Shown here: positions 1-8,645 of the stretch, one piece after another
Numbering within the stretch: the stretch's first letter is position 1
Layout of the letters: every line of letters starts with the position of its first letter
Position numbers and translations under genes: made by a program
From: Alkalibacterium pelagium
Lineage (GTDB): Bacteria; Bacillota; Bacilli; Lactobacillales; Carnobacteriaceae_A
DNA length: 64,000 nucleotides
Reading direction: 5' to 3'
NCBI RefSeq assembly: GCF_900109325.1
Contig: NZ_FNZU01000005.1
Coordinates: 124,001-188,000 of the forward strand
Notes under the pieces: generated by a model
What the model saw: only the letters and a program-made list of their open reading frames with translations
What the model was told of the DNA's origin: nothing
Database searches by the model: none

Positions 1-2810
1 ATATCCATATACCAGCCGTAGTCGGTCTGAACAGCCTCTGTAAATGAGGTTGCCCCATTCGGCCATGCCCCTCTGTTTTCCGAAGGCTCTTTTACATCGT
101 TCCATATCCAGAGCCCAAGAGTCTCGAGATCATCTGACGGAAGCGACGCAAAATGGATGCGAAAAAATCCTTCTTCCACCTCGGTTTCTTCTACCGGTTC
201 ATCTGAATCATCCGGTGTTTCGATTTCTTCAGCAATCAGTGACCCGTTGTCCACTGTAAGAAGTGCTGTTCCGCCGTCTGCCATGGCTGGCAATGTAAAT
301 GTGATGATCTGGCTGTCACCCGTCTCTTCAGCAGAGTACTGGCTGTCTGAATAATGATCCATCACGATGACATCGCTGCTGTCTACTTCCACAGAAATCA
401 GCTGCTCCTCTTCTGACGTATTGAAGGCCAGAAAGACTGATTCATCTTCCAGGGCCCGTTCGACAATCATCCAGTCCTCGTCTTCTGAAGTCAGGAAAGT
501 TTCCCTCGTTCCTCTGGAAAGCAGTTCGCTGAAGTCATTTCTAAATCCGATGACTTTCTGATAATGGTACAGGATATCATTATCATCAATCAAATCCCAG
601 CCGAAGTCATAGCGGTTATCATACTGTGGCCAGTTTTCGTCTCCTGTCTGGCCAAGCTCTTCCCCGTAGTAAATGACCGGCTGCCCTTTCGAGGTCATCT
701 GAAGTGAGGCGGCCAGCTTGAGTTTCCCTTCATCTCCTCCAAGAGAATACAGGAAGCCCTGTTCATCATGACTGCCTAAAAACTGTCCAAGAGTCGCATC
801 ACTGGCTAAAACATTATTTCGATTGACTAAATGAGTACTCGCCCGCTCTATGCGTCCGTTGACGAAGTCCGCCGCATAGCTTTTGAAATTGAAATCCAGC
901 AGACTGTCCATCATCCCTGCATTCAGGTAACCCTGATCGTTCTGGTAATTTGCTCCCCAGGATTCTCCGATCAGCTTGAACGCCGGATCTCTTTCAATGA
1001 GTTCATTTTTAAAGTGCTGCCAGGTCGTATCGTCGACGTGTTTAACTGTGTCGACCCGGAAACTCGCGATCGCATTGCCCGCCGCTGTTGTGGAGCGGTC
1101 GATCCAGTCTGCCTGCCAGGCTACCAGCTGCTCTCTGACGGCCGCTTCTTCTGTTAGAAAATCCGGCAGACCCGCCAGTTCCATATTCAGATCCGTGCTG
1201 CCGCCTTGTTCTCTGATCATCCCGTCAAAGCGTGCCCGGTCTTCGTCCGTCGGATAGCCTGCCGGTGGATCGTCCACCCCGTTGTCAGGATGCAGACCAT
1301 AGCCGGCATGGTTCAGTACCACATCGACCATAATAGCGATCCCTTTATCCGCTGCCTGATCGATCAGGTCATGAAAAGCTTCAAGCGTTCCAAGGTGCGG
1401 ATTCAATTCTTCGAAATCCTTTGCCCAGTAGCCATGGTAGCCATAGTAGCTGCCGTCATCACTGCTGTATTCGACATCATGGCCCACATTTTCAACGATC
1501 GGTGTGATCCAGATGGTCGACACACCCAAGTTTTCCAGGTAATCAAGGTTCTCCGTTACCCCTTTGAAATCCCCTCCCTGATAAGTGCCTCGAGGATTGT
1601 CTGCCTGACTGTAATCAATGCCGTACGGGTCATTATTAGTCGGATCCCCGTCAGCAAAGCGGTCGGTAAGCATGAAGTAGATGATTTCCTCATCCCAGTC
1701 CCGCTCACCTTCTGCCTTGTTCCGCTCACTGATCGTCACGTCAGTCTGCGCAGCATAGCGTCCGTTATTTTCGTCCCAGACACTGACGGTTATTGGGTAT
1801 GTACCCGGCTGGATCGTGTGATCAGCTGAAAGGGTCACCCGGTTCAGTTCAGGAGAAATACTCAGATCAGACGGTCCCCCGATCGATGAGACATCCGCTG
1901 ATATGCGTGAAACTTCAAGGTCAGACTGGTTATCGATAGTAACGTCCAGGAGTCCGTGTTCGTTGTAGCTGAATGCCCGGCTGACTGAAGCAGACACGCT
2001 GATGTCCTCGCCTCCCTCAGTTTCTTCCGGTCCGTCCTCTTCATCTGATCTGTAGAAAGGATCAGTAAAGGCCTGACCTGGGTCATCGGCTGTGATAAAG
2101 ACCTGATTCATCGTATCAAACGAGGAAAACCTCAAGTCATCTGTCAGCTTGTCTTCTCCATCTGACAGATTAACGACTAGAAAGCCGACTGACTGCGCGG
2201 ATTCATTGACTGGAAGATCGATGTAGGCTCCGTGCGGGCCGACCTGATCATTTGAGAAAGCGATGGCCTCAGATGGCCACTTATCAGGCTGGTCCGGTGC
2301 ATCTCCCCAGAACCATACCCCGTAATCCTCATAGTTCACGGTGTCGTTCAGGTAGTGAATTCGCAGAGCCGGTGTCTCAAAGTCGACTGGAGCATAATAA
2401 TGGACGGTGCCATCAGCTCTGATCCAGACTTCTTCGACTTCCGGGAACAATGCAATAATAATGTCTTCCTCTATATATTTTGTTTCATCCCCGAACACAG
2501 GAATCAGCCCGATTTCTTCGGCATCTGCCTGAATCGCAATGTCCTGATAGTAGCCAAAGTCAGTCTGATCAGACTCTGAAAAAAGCGAACCGGACGGCCA
2601 GGAAGACGCATCACCCGATTCCGTCAGCACATCTCCCCACATCCATAACGAGAGATCATTCTCAATCTGATCCGTTTCTAGATGTATTCGAAGCATCCGC
2701 TCAGTCTCGGCACTCACGGATGTGAAAACGGGAAAGACATTGGCTAACGACTGAAATAGTAGTAAAAAGACCAGTAAAGCTGAAAATAATGCAGATGATT
2801 TTCTGTTCAT
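1..2810 (-). CDS. Secreted multidomain alpha-amylase, probable amylopullulanase (3' end outside window)
   Basis: The frame is open from an ATG at 2810 to the left edge (about 936 residues seen). It has a signal peptide (residues 1 to about 38, ending V-S-A) and two CBM41/PUD-like starch-binding modules (about 40-150 and 150-245, motifs LRIH...LWMWGD and LRIH...VWFWGD). A linker follows, then a GH13 catalytic domain with FRVDTVKHV (nucleophile Asp near 585), IGESWG (acid/base Glu near 613) and GSHDEQ (Asp near 680). After the barrel a third CBM41-like module starts (FRIHF...LWIWND) and runs off the window. An amylase followed by new CBM41 modules is the layout of bifunctional alkaline amylopullulanases, so a type I pullulanase half may lie beyond the edge; that part is inference. 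It would make maltodextrins outside the cell for MalEFG. AGGAG lies about 10 nt before the ATG. It is separated from malG by a terminator and has its own cre-like site. Confidence 0.88.
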   Translation of the reverse strand, partial: MNRKSSALFSALLVFLLLFQSLANVFPVFTSVSAETERMLRIHLETDQIENDLSLWMWGDVLTESGDASSWPSGSLFSESDQTDFGYYQDIAIQADAEEIGLIPVFGDETKYIEEDIIIALFPEVEEVWIRADGTVHYYAPVDFETPALRIHYLNDTVNYEDYGVWFWGDAPDQPDKWPSEAIAFSNDQVGPHGAYIDLPVNESAQSVGFLVVNLSDGEDKLTDDLRFSSFDTMNQVFITADDPGQAFTDPFYRSDEEDGPEETEGGEDISVSASVSRAFSYNEHGLLDVTIDNQSDLEVSRISADVSSIGGPSDLSISPELNRVTLSADHTIQPGTYPITVSVWDENNGRYAAQTDVTISERNKAEGERDWDEEIIYFMLTDRFADGDPTNNDPYGIDYSQADNPRGTYQGGDFKGVTENLDYLENLGVSTIWITPIVENVGHDVEYSSDDGSYYGYHGYWAKDFEELNPHLGTLEAFHDLIDQAADKGIAIMVDVVLNHAGYGLHPDNGVDDPPAGYPTDEDRARFDGMIREQGGSTDLNMELAGLPDFLTEEAAVREQLVAWQADWIDRSTTAAGNAIASFRVDTVKHVDDTTWQHFKNELIERDPAFKLIGESWGANYQNDQGYLNAGMMDSLLDFNFKSYAADFVNGRIERASTHLVNRNNVLASDATLGQFLGSHDEQGFLYSLGGDEGKLKLAASLQMTSKGQPVIYYGEELGQTGDENWPQYDNRYDFGWDLIDDNDILYHYQKVIGFRNDFSELLSRGTRETFLTSEDEDWMIVERALEDESVFLAFNTSEEEQLISVEVDSSDVIVMDHYSDSQYSAEETGDSQIITFTLPAMADGGTALLTVDNGSLIAEEIETPDDSDEPVEETEVEEGFFRIHFASLPSDDLETLGLWIWNDVKEPSENRGAWPNGATSFTEAVQTDYGWYMD

Positions 2811-2833
2811 TTACTCAGACTCCTCTTCTTTTT

Positions 2834-2847
2834 AGTTAACGCTTTCA
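2834..2847 (-). promoter_or_regulatory. cre-like site upstream of the amylase gene
   Basis: On the minus strand the site reads TGAAAGCGTTAACT, matching the CcpA consensus TGWAANCGNTNWCA at every position except the last. It lies 24 bp before the amylase start codon, where binding would block transcription. Catabolite repression by CcpA is the likely meaning; a LacI-family regulator could also bind. Confidence 0.65.
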
Positions 2848-2864
2848 ATTTTGGGCAAAAAGGA

Positions 2865-2891
2865 CTCCCCCTACGGAAGGCGTAAGGAGAG
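2865..2891 (-). terminator. Rho-independent terminator after malG
   Basis: An 11-bp stem (2865-2875 with 2881-2891, including G-U pairs) has a 5-nt loop and is followed on the minus strand by TCCTTTTT. It begins 12 nt past the malG stop and separates malEFG from the amylase gene. Confidence 0.8.
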
Positions 2892-2902
2892 CTTTAGTTG
2901 TA

Positions 2903-3781
2903 TTATCCTTTGGTGGCACCGGCGGCAAGACCTGAAATAAGGTACTTCTGCAGCAGGAGGTAAACGGTGGCGATCGGAATAGCGATCAGTACCGCTCCTG
3001 CAGCGAATCGGCTGAAGTTATTGGAGAACTGGGCATTGACAAAGTTGTACAGACCCAGAGCCAATGTGAAGTTTTCAGGGCTTCTCAACACGATACGAGG
3101 CAGGATAAAGTCCATGAATGGGGCCATGAAGTTGAACAGGGCCACCACAGATAAAATAGGTTTTGCCAGAGGCAGCAGAATCTGGAAAAAGATTCTGAAG
3201 TGACCGGCGCCATCCATTTTAGCGGATTCATCCAGCGATTTAGGCAGGGTATCCAGGTATCCTTTGACTAAAAAGGCATTCATCGGAATGTTTCCTCCGA
3301 TATATATCAGGATCAGTCCCCATAAGTTGTCCAGAAGGCCGATCGTATTCAGCAGGATGTACAAAGCCACCATTGCCATCAGAACTGGAAACATCTGAAG
3401 CAGAAGGAAGGCATATAATCCGTACGTGCGTCCTCTGAAACGGTAACGTGAAAATGCATAAGCTGTAAAGCTGACCAGCAGCGTCGTTACTACCGTTACG
3501 ATTGTGGAAACGAACAAGGTGTTCCGGTACCACAGCAGGTAGTCACTTCTTGGATTGGTAAAAAGCCAGACGTAATTGTCCAGCGACCAGTTTTCCGGAG
3601 AAAGGGACGCTGTATATAAGTTAGATGTCGTGTTCATTGAAATGGCAAAGGCCCAGAACAGCGGGTAGAAAATGATCAGGAACATGACGGCCAGAATCAG
3701 ATAAATCAGCGCGACTTCAAGCTTGCTTTTCTGCTTGCGCGTGAACTGTCTCTTCTGCATGCGTTCAAAGATTTTACTCAT
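2903..3781 (-). CDS. malG: Maltose/maltodextrin ABC transporter permease MalG
   Basis: This 292-residue inner-membrane permease has about six TM helices and the binding-protein-dependent EAA loop (LDESAKMDGAG..RIFF, near residues 190-210) that contacts the ATPase. The N-terminus is cytoplasmic and basic (QKRQFTRKQKSK) before TM1. It forms the translocation pore with MalF and imports maltodextrins delivered by MalE. The start ATG overlaps the malF stop, implying translational coupling. No malK/msmX ATPase is encoded in the window, so a shared ATPase from elsewhere must energise it (inference). Neighbours make the maltodextrin substrate by far the most likely among CUT1 family options. Confidence 0.9.
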   Translation of the reverse strand: MSKIFERMQKRQFTRKQKSKLEVALIYLILAVMFLIIFYPLFWAFAISMNTTSNLYTASLSPENWSLDNYVWLFTNPRSDYLLWYRNTLFVSTIVTVVTTLLVSFTAYAFSRYRFRGRTYGLYAFLLLQMFPVLMAMVALYILLNTIGLLDNLWGLILIYIGGNIPMNAFLVKGYLDTLPKSLDESAKMDGAGHFRIFFQILLPLAKPILSVVALFNFMAPFMDFILPRIVLRSPENFTLALGLYNFVNAQFSNNFSRFAAGAVLIAIPIATVYLLLQKYLISGLAAGATKG

Positions 3782-5097
3782 TAATAGTTCCCCTCCTCTT
3801 TAAATGATCGTGAACGACGGAACTGGAAGAAAGCGAAGGTCGCCACGATCAGTCCGAGAATCAGTGAAATTGCTGCAGCCATACTGTACTGAGAGTTGGT
3901 GAATGTCAGCCCGTAAACCCACGAGATCAGGATATCGGTACCGCCGGCATTCTGTCCGCGCACAGCAGGTCCCCCTTCATTGAAGAGGTAGATAATGTTG
4001 AAGTTGTTGAAATTGAATGTGTACTGCGTCAGAAGGATCGGTCCTGTGGCAAACATCAGATGCGGGAAAGTGATTTCCTTGAATTTCTGCCAGCGTGTTG
4101 CTCCGTCCATATCCGCTGCTTCATACCAGTCGTCAGAAATTCCTTTAAGTACACCGGAAAACAGAGCGTAGACATAGGGGAAGCCAAGCCATACCTGGAT
4201 CATGATGATTGCGATCCGGCTCCACATAACGTTGGACATCCACGGGATCGACGTATTGAACAGTGGCTGAATGATATCTGTGTTTATTGCTCCAAAATTG
4301 TCATTGAATAATGCTGAGAAAATAATGATCGTCACGAATCCCGGAACAGCCCATGGTAAAATGAGGATTGTCCGGATGATACGTGTCCCTTTCAATCTCT
4401 TGTCATTTGTCAGGATGGCCAGGAACATAGCCAGGCCGATGGACAAGGTCGTTGCTACGAATGTCCAAGTCAATGTCCATGACAGAACACTGAAGAAAGT
4501 GGTGCGCCATTCCGCAATTGTCACCAGTCTGACAAAGTTTTCGAAGCCGACCCACTGCAGAATATTTCTCGGCGGGGCATTATACAAATTGTAGTTTGTA
4601 AAAGCCAGTAAAGCCATGAAGAGCAGCGGCAGGATGACCACGAAAATCAGCAGCATGAATCCTGGGCCGATCAGAGCATAAGGAAAACCGGTATCCCATG
4701 AATTCCTGAAGTTCTCCATAACGCCTCCTGGACGCCATCCGTCTCTGATTTTCTGCGCTTCTTTTTTTGCATCCTGAAGGTTGAACGTATAAAACACACC
4801 GTAGAACACAGTAAATATGATAGCTAAAATTCCTTCGATCAGGAACACACGTGAATCGTCCACTCGTGGTTCAGTTCCCAGGGTAATCAGTCCCTGTAAT
4901 CCGGAAGCAATAAATTCAAACATCATTACAGTAAAAGCTGCAAACAAGATGAATATCAGTGCACCTTTTAACCATCGTTTATTATAAATTTGACCCATTC
5001 CCGGAATAATGGACAGCAGCATAGCTTTTTTAGGGCTATGGTCCAGATCCGCATTTACGGGACGCTTGTTTTTTTGATTTTTCTTGTCAGTAGGCAT
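3781..5097 (-). CDS. malF: Maltose/maltodextrin ABC transporter permease MalF
   Basis: This 438-residue permease has a cytoplasmic, lysine-rich N-terminus with a short hydrophobic pair (residues about 25-60 carry GMGQIYNKRWLKGAL), followed by six to eight TM helices. The EAA loop YEAADMDGATRWQKF..I lies in the last third. The extended N-terminal part is typical of Gram-positive MalF/GanP-type proteins. It partners MalG. The gene sits 174 bp after malE, a gap that contains a large hairpin, and is translationally coupled to malG. The fold is clear from the motif and hydrophobicity; the substrate is assigned by context. Confidence 0.9.
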   Translation of the reverse strand: MPTDKKNQKNKRPVNADLDHSPKKAMLLSIIPGMGQIYNKRWLKGALIFILFAAFTVMMFEFIASGLQGLITLGTEPRVDDSRVFLIEGILAIIFTVFYGVFYTFNLQDAKKEAQKIRDGWRPGGVMENFRNSWDTGFPYALIGPGFMLLIFVVILPLLFMALLAFTNYNLYNAPPRNILQWVGFENFVRLVTIAEWRTTFFSVLSWTLTWTFVATTLSIGLAMFLAILTNDKRLKGTRIIRTILILPWAVPGFVTIIIFSALFNDNFGAINTDIIQPLFNTSIPWMSNVMWSRIAIIMIQVWLGFPYVYALFSGVLKGISDDWYEAADMDGATRWQKFKEITFPHLMFATGPILLTQYTFNFNNFNIIYLFNEGGPAVRGQNAGGTDILISWVYGLTFTNSQYSMAAAISLILGLIVATFAFFQFRRSRSFKEEGNY

Positions 5098-5193
5098 AAT
5101 CTCTCTCCTTCTATCAGCCTAATATCTCCAAGAGACTTTGCTGCCTTTAAAGCATCGCTCTCTATGCATTCATTACTTCAAAAGAACTAATAC

Positions 5194-5238
5194 GAACAAG
5201 GAGATTGAGTCATCATATCTGCTCAATCTCCCCTGTTC
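5194..5238 (-). other. Intergenic hairpin between malE and malF
   Basis: The arms 5194-5209 and 5222-5238 form a stem of about 16 bp with a 12-nt loop. No U-run follows on the minus strand, so it is not a standard terminator. A hairpin here would protect the 3' end of the malE message and keep binding protein in excess over permeases, as known for other malE-malF gaps. That role is inferred. Confidence 0.6.
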
Positions 5239-5271
5239 AAATTAGTTTGATTTTACACTATATTGGGTGAC

Positions 5272-6594
5272 TTATTGTCCCATCATTGAAATGTTAGCTT
5301 CAATATTTGCAACAGCTTCGTCCAGTACTTCCTGTACATCGTCCCCTTGCTGTACGAACTGCAGTGCGTCTCCTAGAGGCTCCCAAACCTGAGACATTTC
5401 AGGAATGTTTGGCATTGGATGAGCGTTCTGAGTCTGTGCAAAGATCGGATCCATTAACTCATCGTCGATTTCTACAGCTGTGTGAGCTGGCAGTTCACCG
5501 GCAACTTCAAAGTAAGTGGTTGAGCTTTCTTCGTTAGTGATGAACAGTGCCAATTCAGTTGCCCAGTACTCATGATCTGTGTAGTAGTTGACTAACCAGC
5601 CTTTGTTTCCTGAGAAGGAATTCAATGGCTCTCCGTCTTGAGTCGGCAGTTCTACTACTTGCAGGTTTTCACCGATTGCATCGCGGTAGTCAGGAATTGC
5701 CCATGGGCCGTTTACGACCATACCAAGCTGTCCATCAATGAACAGGCTGTTCGCTACTTCAAGATCAGTTCCTGGAGGCATAAGTCCTTCATCGAACCAT
5801 GACTGAATCATTTCTACAGCGGAGACAGCTTCAGGTGTGTTTAGACCGATATCGGTTGGATCATATACGCCGTCTTCGTCCTGTCCAAAGATGTATCCAC
5901 CGTCTGCAGTGATGAACGGATACGTAAAGTACAAGTCTCCTGCATTCATCATGAAGCCGTACTGGCCGTCTCCAGTCAGATCACGTGCAATGTCCATCAG
6001 TTCATCCATTGTTTCAGGTGCTTCAGGTACTAGCTCGTTGTTGATGAATAAAGCATAAGTTTCAACAACTGCTGGAATTCCGAACTGGATGCCTTCGTAG
6101 CTGAATGACTGAACTGCTTCTTCGTTATACTCTCCAAGGCGTTCAAGCTGATCATCTGTCAGATCAAGTTCAGCTGCCACACCCTGCAGGTAAATATCTC
6201 CCATACGGTCATGCGGCTGGAAGAAAAGATCCGGTCCTTGTCCAGCAGGTCCATCCAGGCTCATGCCGTCAAGCTGCTCAAGCATTTCGTAAGGTGTGAT
6301 CTGTACATCGATGCCGTACTCTTCAGTAAAGCGCGCTGTAATTTCTTCATAAGCATCCAGCTGCTGTTCTTCCTGGTTGACCCACATGTGCAGGGATTCA
6401 GGTTTTTCAGGTGCATCTTCATTTGTTGTTTCTTCAGCTGTTTCGCCGTTCGTATCGTCAGTTGTTTCTTCAGTTGTATCAGGATCAGCGCCGGTATCTC
6501 CAGCATCTCCCCCATCACCATTTCCACATGCGGCTAATAGACCAGCGGTTGAAAGCAGTAACATTCCTTTGTATAACAATTTAGAATCGATCAT
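5272..6594 (-). CDS. malE: Maltodextrin-binding lipoprotein MalE
   Basis: This is a 440-residue extracellular solute-binding protein (family 1) of a CUT1 sugar ABC importer. Residues 1-23 form a lipoprotein signal ending L-L-A-A-C, so Cys23 should be lipidated. A strongly acidic, low-complexity Asp/Glu/Thr linker (about 24-65) then leads into the binding domain. LHMWVNQEEQQLDAYEEI and the NGPWAIPDY segment are typical of maltose/maltodextrin binders. It captures linear maltodextrins produced by the secreted amylase and passes them to MalFG. It is the first gene after a well-formed promoter with a LacI-type operator. The acidity fits a salt- or alkali-tolerant host. Confidence 0.92.
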   Translation of the reverse strand: MIDSKLLYKGMLLLSTAGLLAACGNGDGGDAGDTGADPDTTEETTDDTNGETAEETTNEDAPEKPESLHMWVNQEEQQLDAYEEITARFTEEYGIDVQITPYEMLEQLDGMSLDGPAGQGPDLFFQPHDRMGDIYLQGVAAELDLTDDQLERLGEYNEEAVQSFSYEGIQFGIPAVVETYALFINNELVPEAPETMDELMDIARDLTGDGQYGFMMNAGDLYFTYPFITADGGYIFGQDEDGVYDPTDIGLNTPEAVSAVEMIQSWFDEGLMPPGTDLEVANSLFIDGQLGMVVNGPWAIPDYRDAIGENLQVVELPTQDGEPLNSFSGNKGWLVNYYTDHEYWATELALFITNEESSTTYFEVAGELPAHTAVEIDDELMDPIFAQTQNAHPMPNIPEMSQVWEPLGDALQFVQQGDDVQEVLDEAVANIEANISMMGQ

Positions 6595-6694
6595 TTTTTT
6601 GTTCCTCCTATTTTTTATTCAGTCATCATCAGACACATTACGTGTCACTTTTCCTCACAGTTTAGTCTATGAACAGGAGGTACCATCCCGCTCA

Positions 6695-6708
6695 GGAAAC
6701 CGCTTGAA
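6695..6708 (-). promoter_or_regulatory. Weak cre-like site downstream of the malE promoter
   Basis: GGAAACCGCTTGAA matches the cre consensus with about three mismatches around the central CG. It starts 27 bp downstream of the -10 box, a usual road-block position for CcpA. The match is imperfect, so this is tentative. Confidence 0.35.
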
Positions 6709-6713
6709 AAGCT

Positions 6714-6731
6714 TTTGTAAGTGATTACAAA
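6714..6731. promoter_or_regulatory. Inverted repeat at the malE transcription start
   Basis: TTTGTAA and TTACAAA form a perfect 7-bp dyad with a 4-bp spacer, ending 3 bp before the -10 box and covering the expected start of transcription. It could bind a repressor or form a 5' hairpin in the message. It lacks the central CG of LacI-family operators, so a different regulator is implied. Confidence 0.4.
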
Positions 6732-6734
6732 CTA

Positions 6735-6763
6735 ACTATATAAGGTTTTTACAATTGTTTCAA
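6735..6763 (-). promoter_or_regulatory. malEFG promoter (sigma-A type)
   Basis: On the minus strand, TTGAAA (6758-6763) and TATAGT (6735-6740) are separated by exactly 17 bp. The promoter is about 140 bp upstream of malE, leaving a long leader. Confidence 0.7.
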
Positions 6764-6775
6764 TTGTTTTTTCAA

Positions 6776-6789
6776 TGTTACCGGTATCA
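6776..6789. promoter_or_regulatory. LacI-type (MalR) operator upstream of the malE -35 box
   Basis: TGTTACCGGTATCA is a near-perfect palindrome with a central CG. It lies 12 bp upstream of the -35 box. A sister site (13853-13866) sits at exactly the same distance from the neopullulanase promoter. Upstream placement suits activation rather than repression. Confidence 0.65.
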
Positions 6790-6946
6790 GGAATCACGTC
6801 ATATGACTGGAATTATATTTTGTTGTCATACTTCCCTTTTCTTGCATTAATCAAGAGGTTAAATAATTTCTCACCCTCATAATGACCGGCTGTTAAAGTT
6901 TCAGCCCAGCCAATTATATAAAGATACTTTTCTGCAGAAAAAAATA

Positions 6947-6987
6947 CATACGTCTCTTCCGGTTATATCCCGGTTAAAAGACGTATG
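6947..6987 (-). terminator. Terminator after the oligo-1,6-glucosidase gene
   Basis: The stem CATACGTCT/AGACGTATG (6947-6955 with 6979-6987) extends into an inner CCGG pairing and is followed on the minus strand by TATTTTTTTC. It ends the neopullulanase-to-glucosidase transcript. Confidence 0.8.
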
Positions 6988-7002
6988 CATGAAACTAATC
7001 GG

Positions 7003-8634
7003 TTAGTTTATTTCGCCTGCTCTCACCGCAAACGCTTCGTAAGGGTTCAGGTCCACTGAGTTCCAATCAACAGCTGACCTGTTGTAATTGGTTACCATCA
7101 CCTCATACTCAGTCGGCATGTCATCCAGACTGACCTTCTGTTTTTCATCACTGATACTGGCCAGCACAACCCATTTTTCCCCTTGATACTGACGCTCGTA
7201 GGCAAAGACATTCGGGTTATCAGGTAATAGAAGTATATAATCTCCCCAGACGATTGCTGGATGATCTTTTCTCAACTGAATCAGCTGCTTATATGTATGG
7301 AACACTGATTCTTTGTCTGATAGGGCCTGTTCAACATTGATGCTTGTATAATTCGGCTGAACAGCGAGCCATGGTTTTCCTGTCGTAAATCCGGCATGTT
7401 CTGAACTGTCCCATTGCACAGGCGTCCGTGCATTGTCACGGCCTTTGACGTTAATGGCATGCAAGATCTCTTCTTTTGAATAGCCCTGCTCCAGGCGTTC
7501 ATGGTACATATTCCGGCTTTCAATGTCGTCCACTTCATCGATCGATGTAATAATACGATTGGTCATACCGATTTCTTCTCCCTGATAAATATAAGGGGTT
7601 CCTTTCATCAGGTGAAGAAGAATCGCAAAGCATTTCGCACTTTCGATACGGTAGGTATCATCATTTCCCCACCTTGAAACGACACGCGGAGTATCGTGGT
7701 TATTCCAGAAAAGGCTGTTCCAGCCGTCTTCCTTAAAGGCTACCTGCCACTTGCTCAAGGCCTGCTTCCATTCGACCAGGTCCAGTTCTTTCAGATCCCA
7801 TTTCGTCTTGCCGGGCTGTTCGTCAAGCATCATGTGTTCAAACTGAAAAACCATGGACAGCTCATTGCGGGCCGGGTCTGAATACAGCTTGGCCGAATCA
7901 GGAGTCGCACTCCATGTCTCGCCGACTGTCATCACATCACGGCCCTTGAGCGTGTGCTCATGCATTTCTTTTAAGTAATCATGCAGCTTCGGCCCATTAG
8001 CCGTCAATTTTTCATCCGGCAGTTTACCGATCAGATCGATGACATCCAGACGGAAGCCGCCAACACCCTTGTCCAGCCAGAAGTTCATCATCTTATAGAC
8101 ATCCTGACGCATCCGTTCATTTTCCCAGTTCAGGTCCGGCTGCTTCCTGCTGAATAGATGAAGGTAATACTGTCCGCTGTCTTCGTCAAATGTCCAGGCT
8201 GATCCGTTGAAAGCAGAAGTCAGATCGTTAGGAGCCTGACCATCTACAGGATCGCGCCAGATATAGTAATCTCTGTAAGCATTATCCTTACTCTTTCTGG
8301 CTTCGACAAACCAGTTGTGCTCGTCACTCGTATGATTGACGACCAGATCCATCACGATTCGGATGCCGCGTTTCTCCCCTTCGGCAATCAGCTCATCCAT
8401 ATCTTCCATCGTGCCGAACTCGGGATGAATAGCCTGGTAATCACTGATGTCATACCCATTGTCGTCATTCGGAGAGGCGTAGACCGGACTGAGCCAGATC
8501 GCATCGATCCCAAGCTCTTCTAAATAATCCAGCCGACTGGTAATGCCCGGAATATCTCCTATCCCATCTCCATTGCTGTCCTGAAAACTGCGCGGATAGA
8601 CCTGATAGACTACCGCATTCTGCCACCACTTCAT
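7003..8634 (-). CDS. GH13 alpha-glucosidase, probably oligo-1,6-glucosidase
   Basis: This 543-residue cytoplasmic GH13_31 enzyme has no signal peptide. Conserved regions are DLVVNHTSDEH near residue 96, GGFRLDVIDLIGK (nucleophile Asp near 198), VGETWS (acid/base Glu near 255) and NNHDTPR (Asp near 330). The residue after the nucleophile is Val (D-V-I). In this family Val here is associated with alpha-1,6 bonds, and Ala with alpha-1,4, so isomaltose/panose-type branches are the likely substrates. It would remove branch points left by pullulan or starch breakdown. The gene starts 11 bp after the beta-phosphoglucomutase gene in the same transcript. Dextran glucosidase or trehalose-6-phosphate hydrolase are alternatives but fit the context less well. 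Confidence 0.88.
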   Translation of the reverse strand: MKWWQNAVVYQVYPRSFQDSNGDGIGDIPGITSRLDYLEELGIDAIWLSPVYASPNDDNGYDISDYQAIHPEFGTMEDMDELIAEGEKRGIRIVMDLVVNHTSDEHNWFVEARKSKDNAYRDYYIWRDPVDGQAPNDLTSAFNGSAWTFDEDSGQYYLHLFSRKQPDLNWENERMRQDVYKMMNFWLDKGVGGFRLDVIDLIGKLPDEKLTANGPKLHDYLKEMHEHTLKGRDVMTVGETWSATPDSAKLYSDPARNELSMVFQFEHMMLDEQPGKTKWDLKELDLVEWKQALSKWQVAFKEDGWNSLFWNNHDTPRVVSRWGNDDTYRIESAKCFAILLHLMKGTPYIYQGEEIGMTNRIITSIDEVDDIESRNMYHERLEQGYSKEEILHAINVKGRDNARTPVQWDSSEHAGFTTGKPWLAVQPNYTSINVEQALSDKESVFHTYKQLIQLRKDHPAIVWGDYILLLPDNPNVFAYERQYQGEKWVVLASISDEKQKVSLDDMPTEYEVMVTNYNRSAVDWNSVDLNPYEAFAVRAGEIN

Positions 8635-8645
8635 TCTTGTCCTCC

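Noticed and set aside
1206-1829. 207-codon frame on the plus strand
   Set aside because: It is antisense to the conserved amylase catalytic domain, whose motifs are unmistakable; the opposite frame shows no domain or ribosome site.
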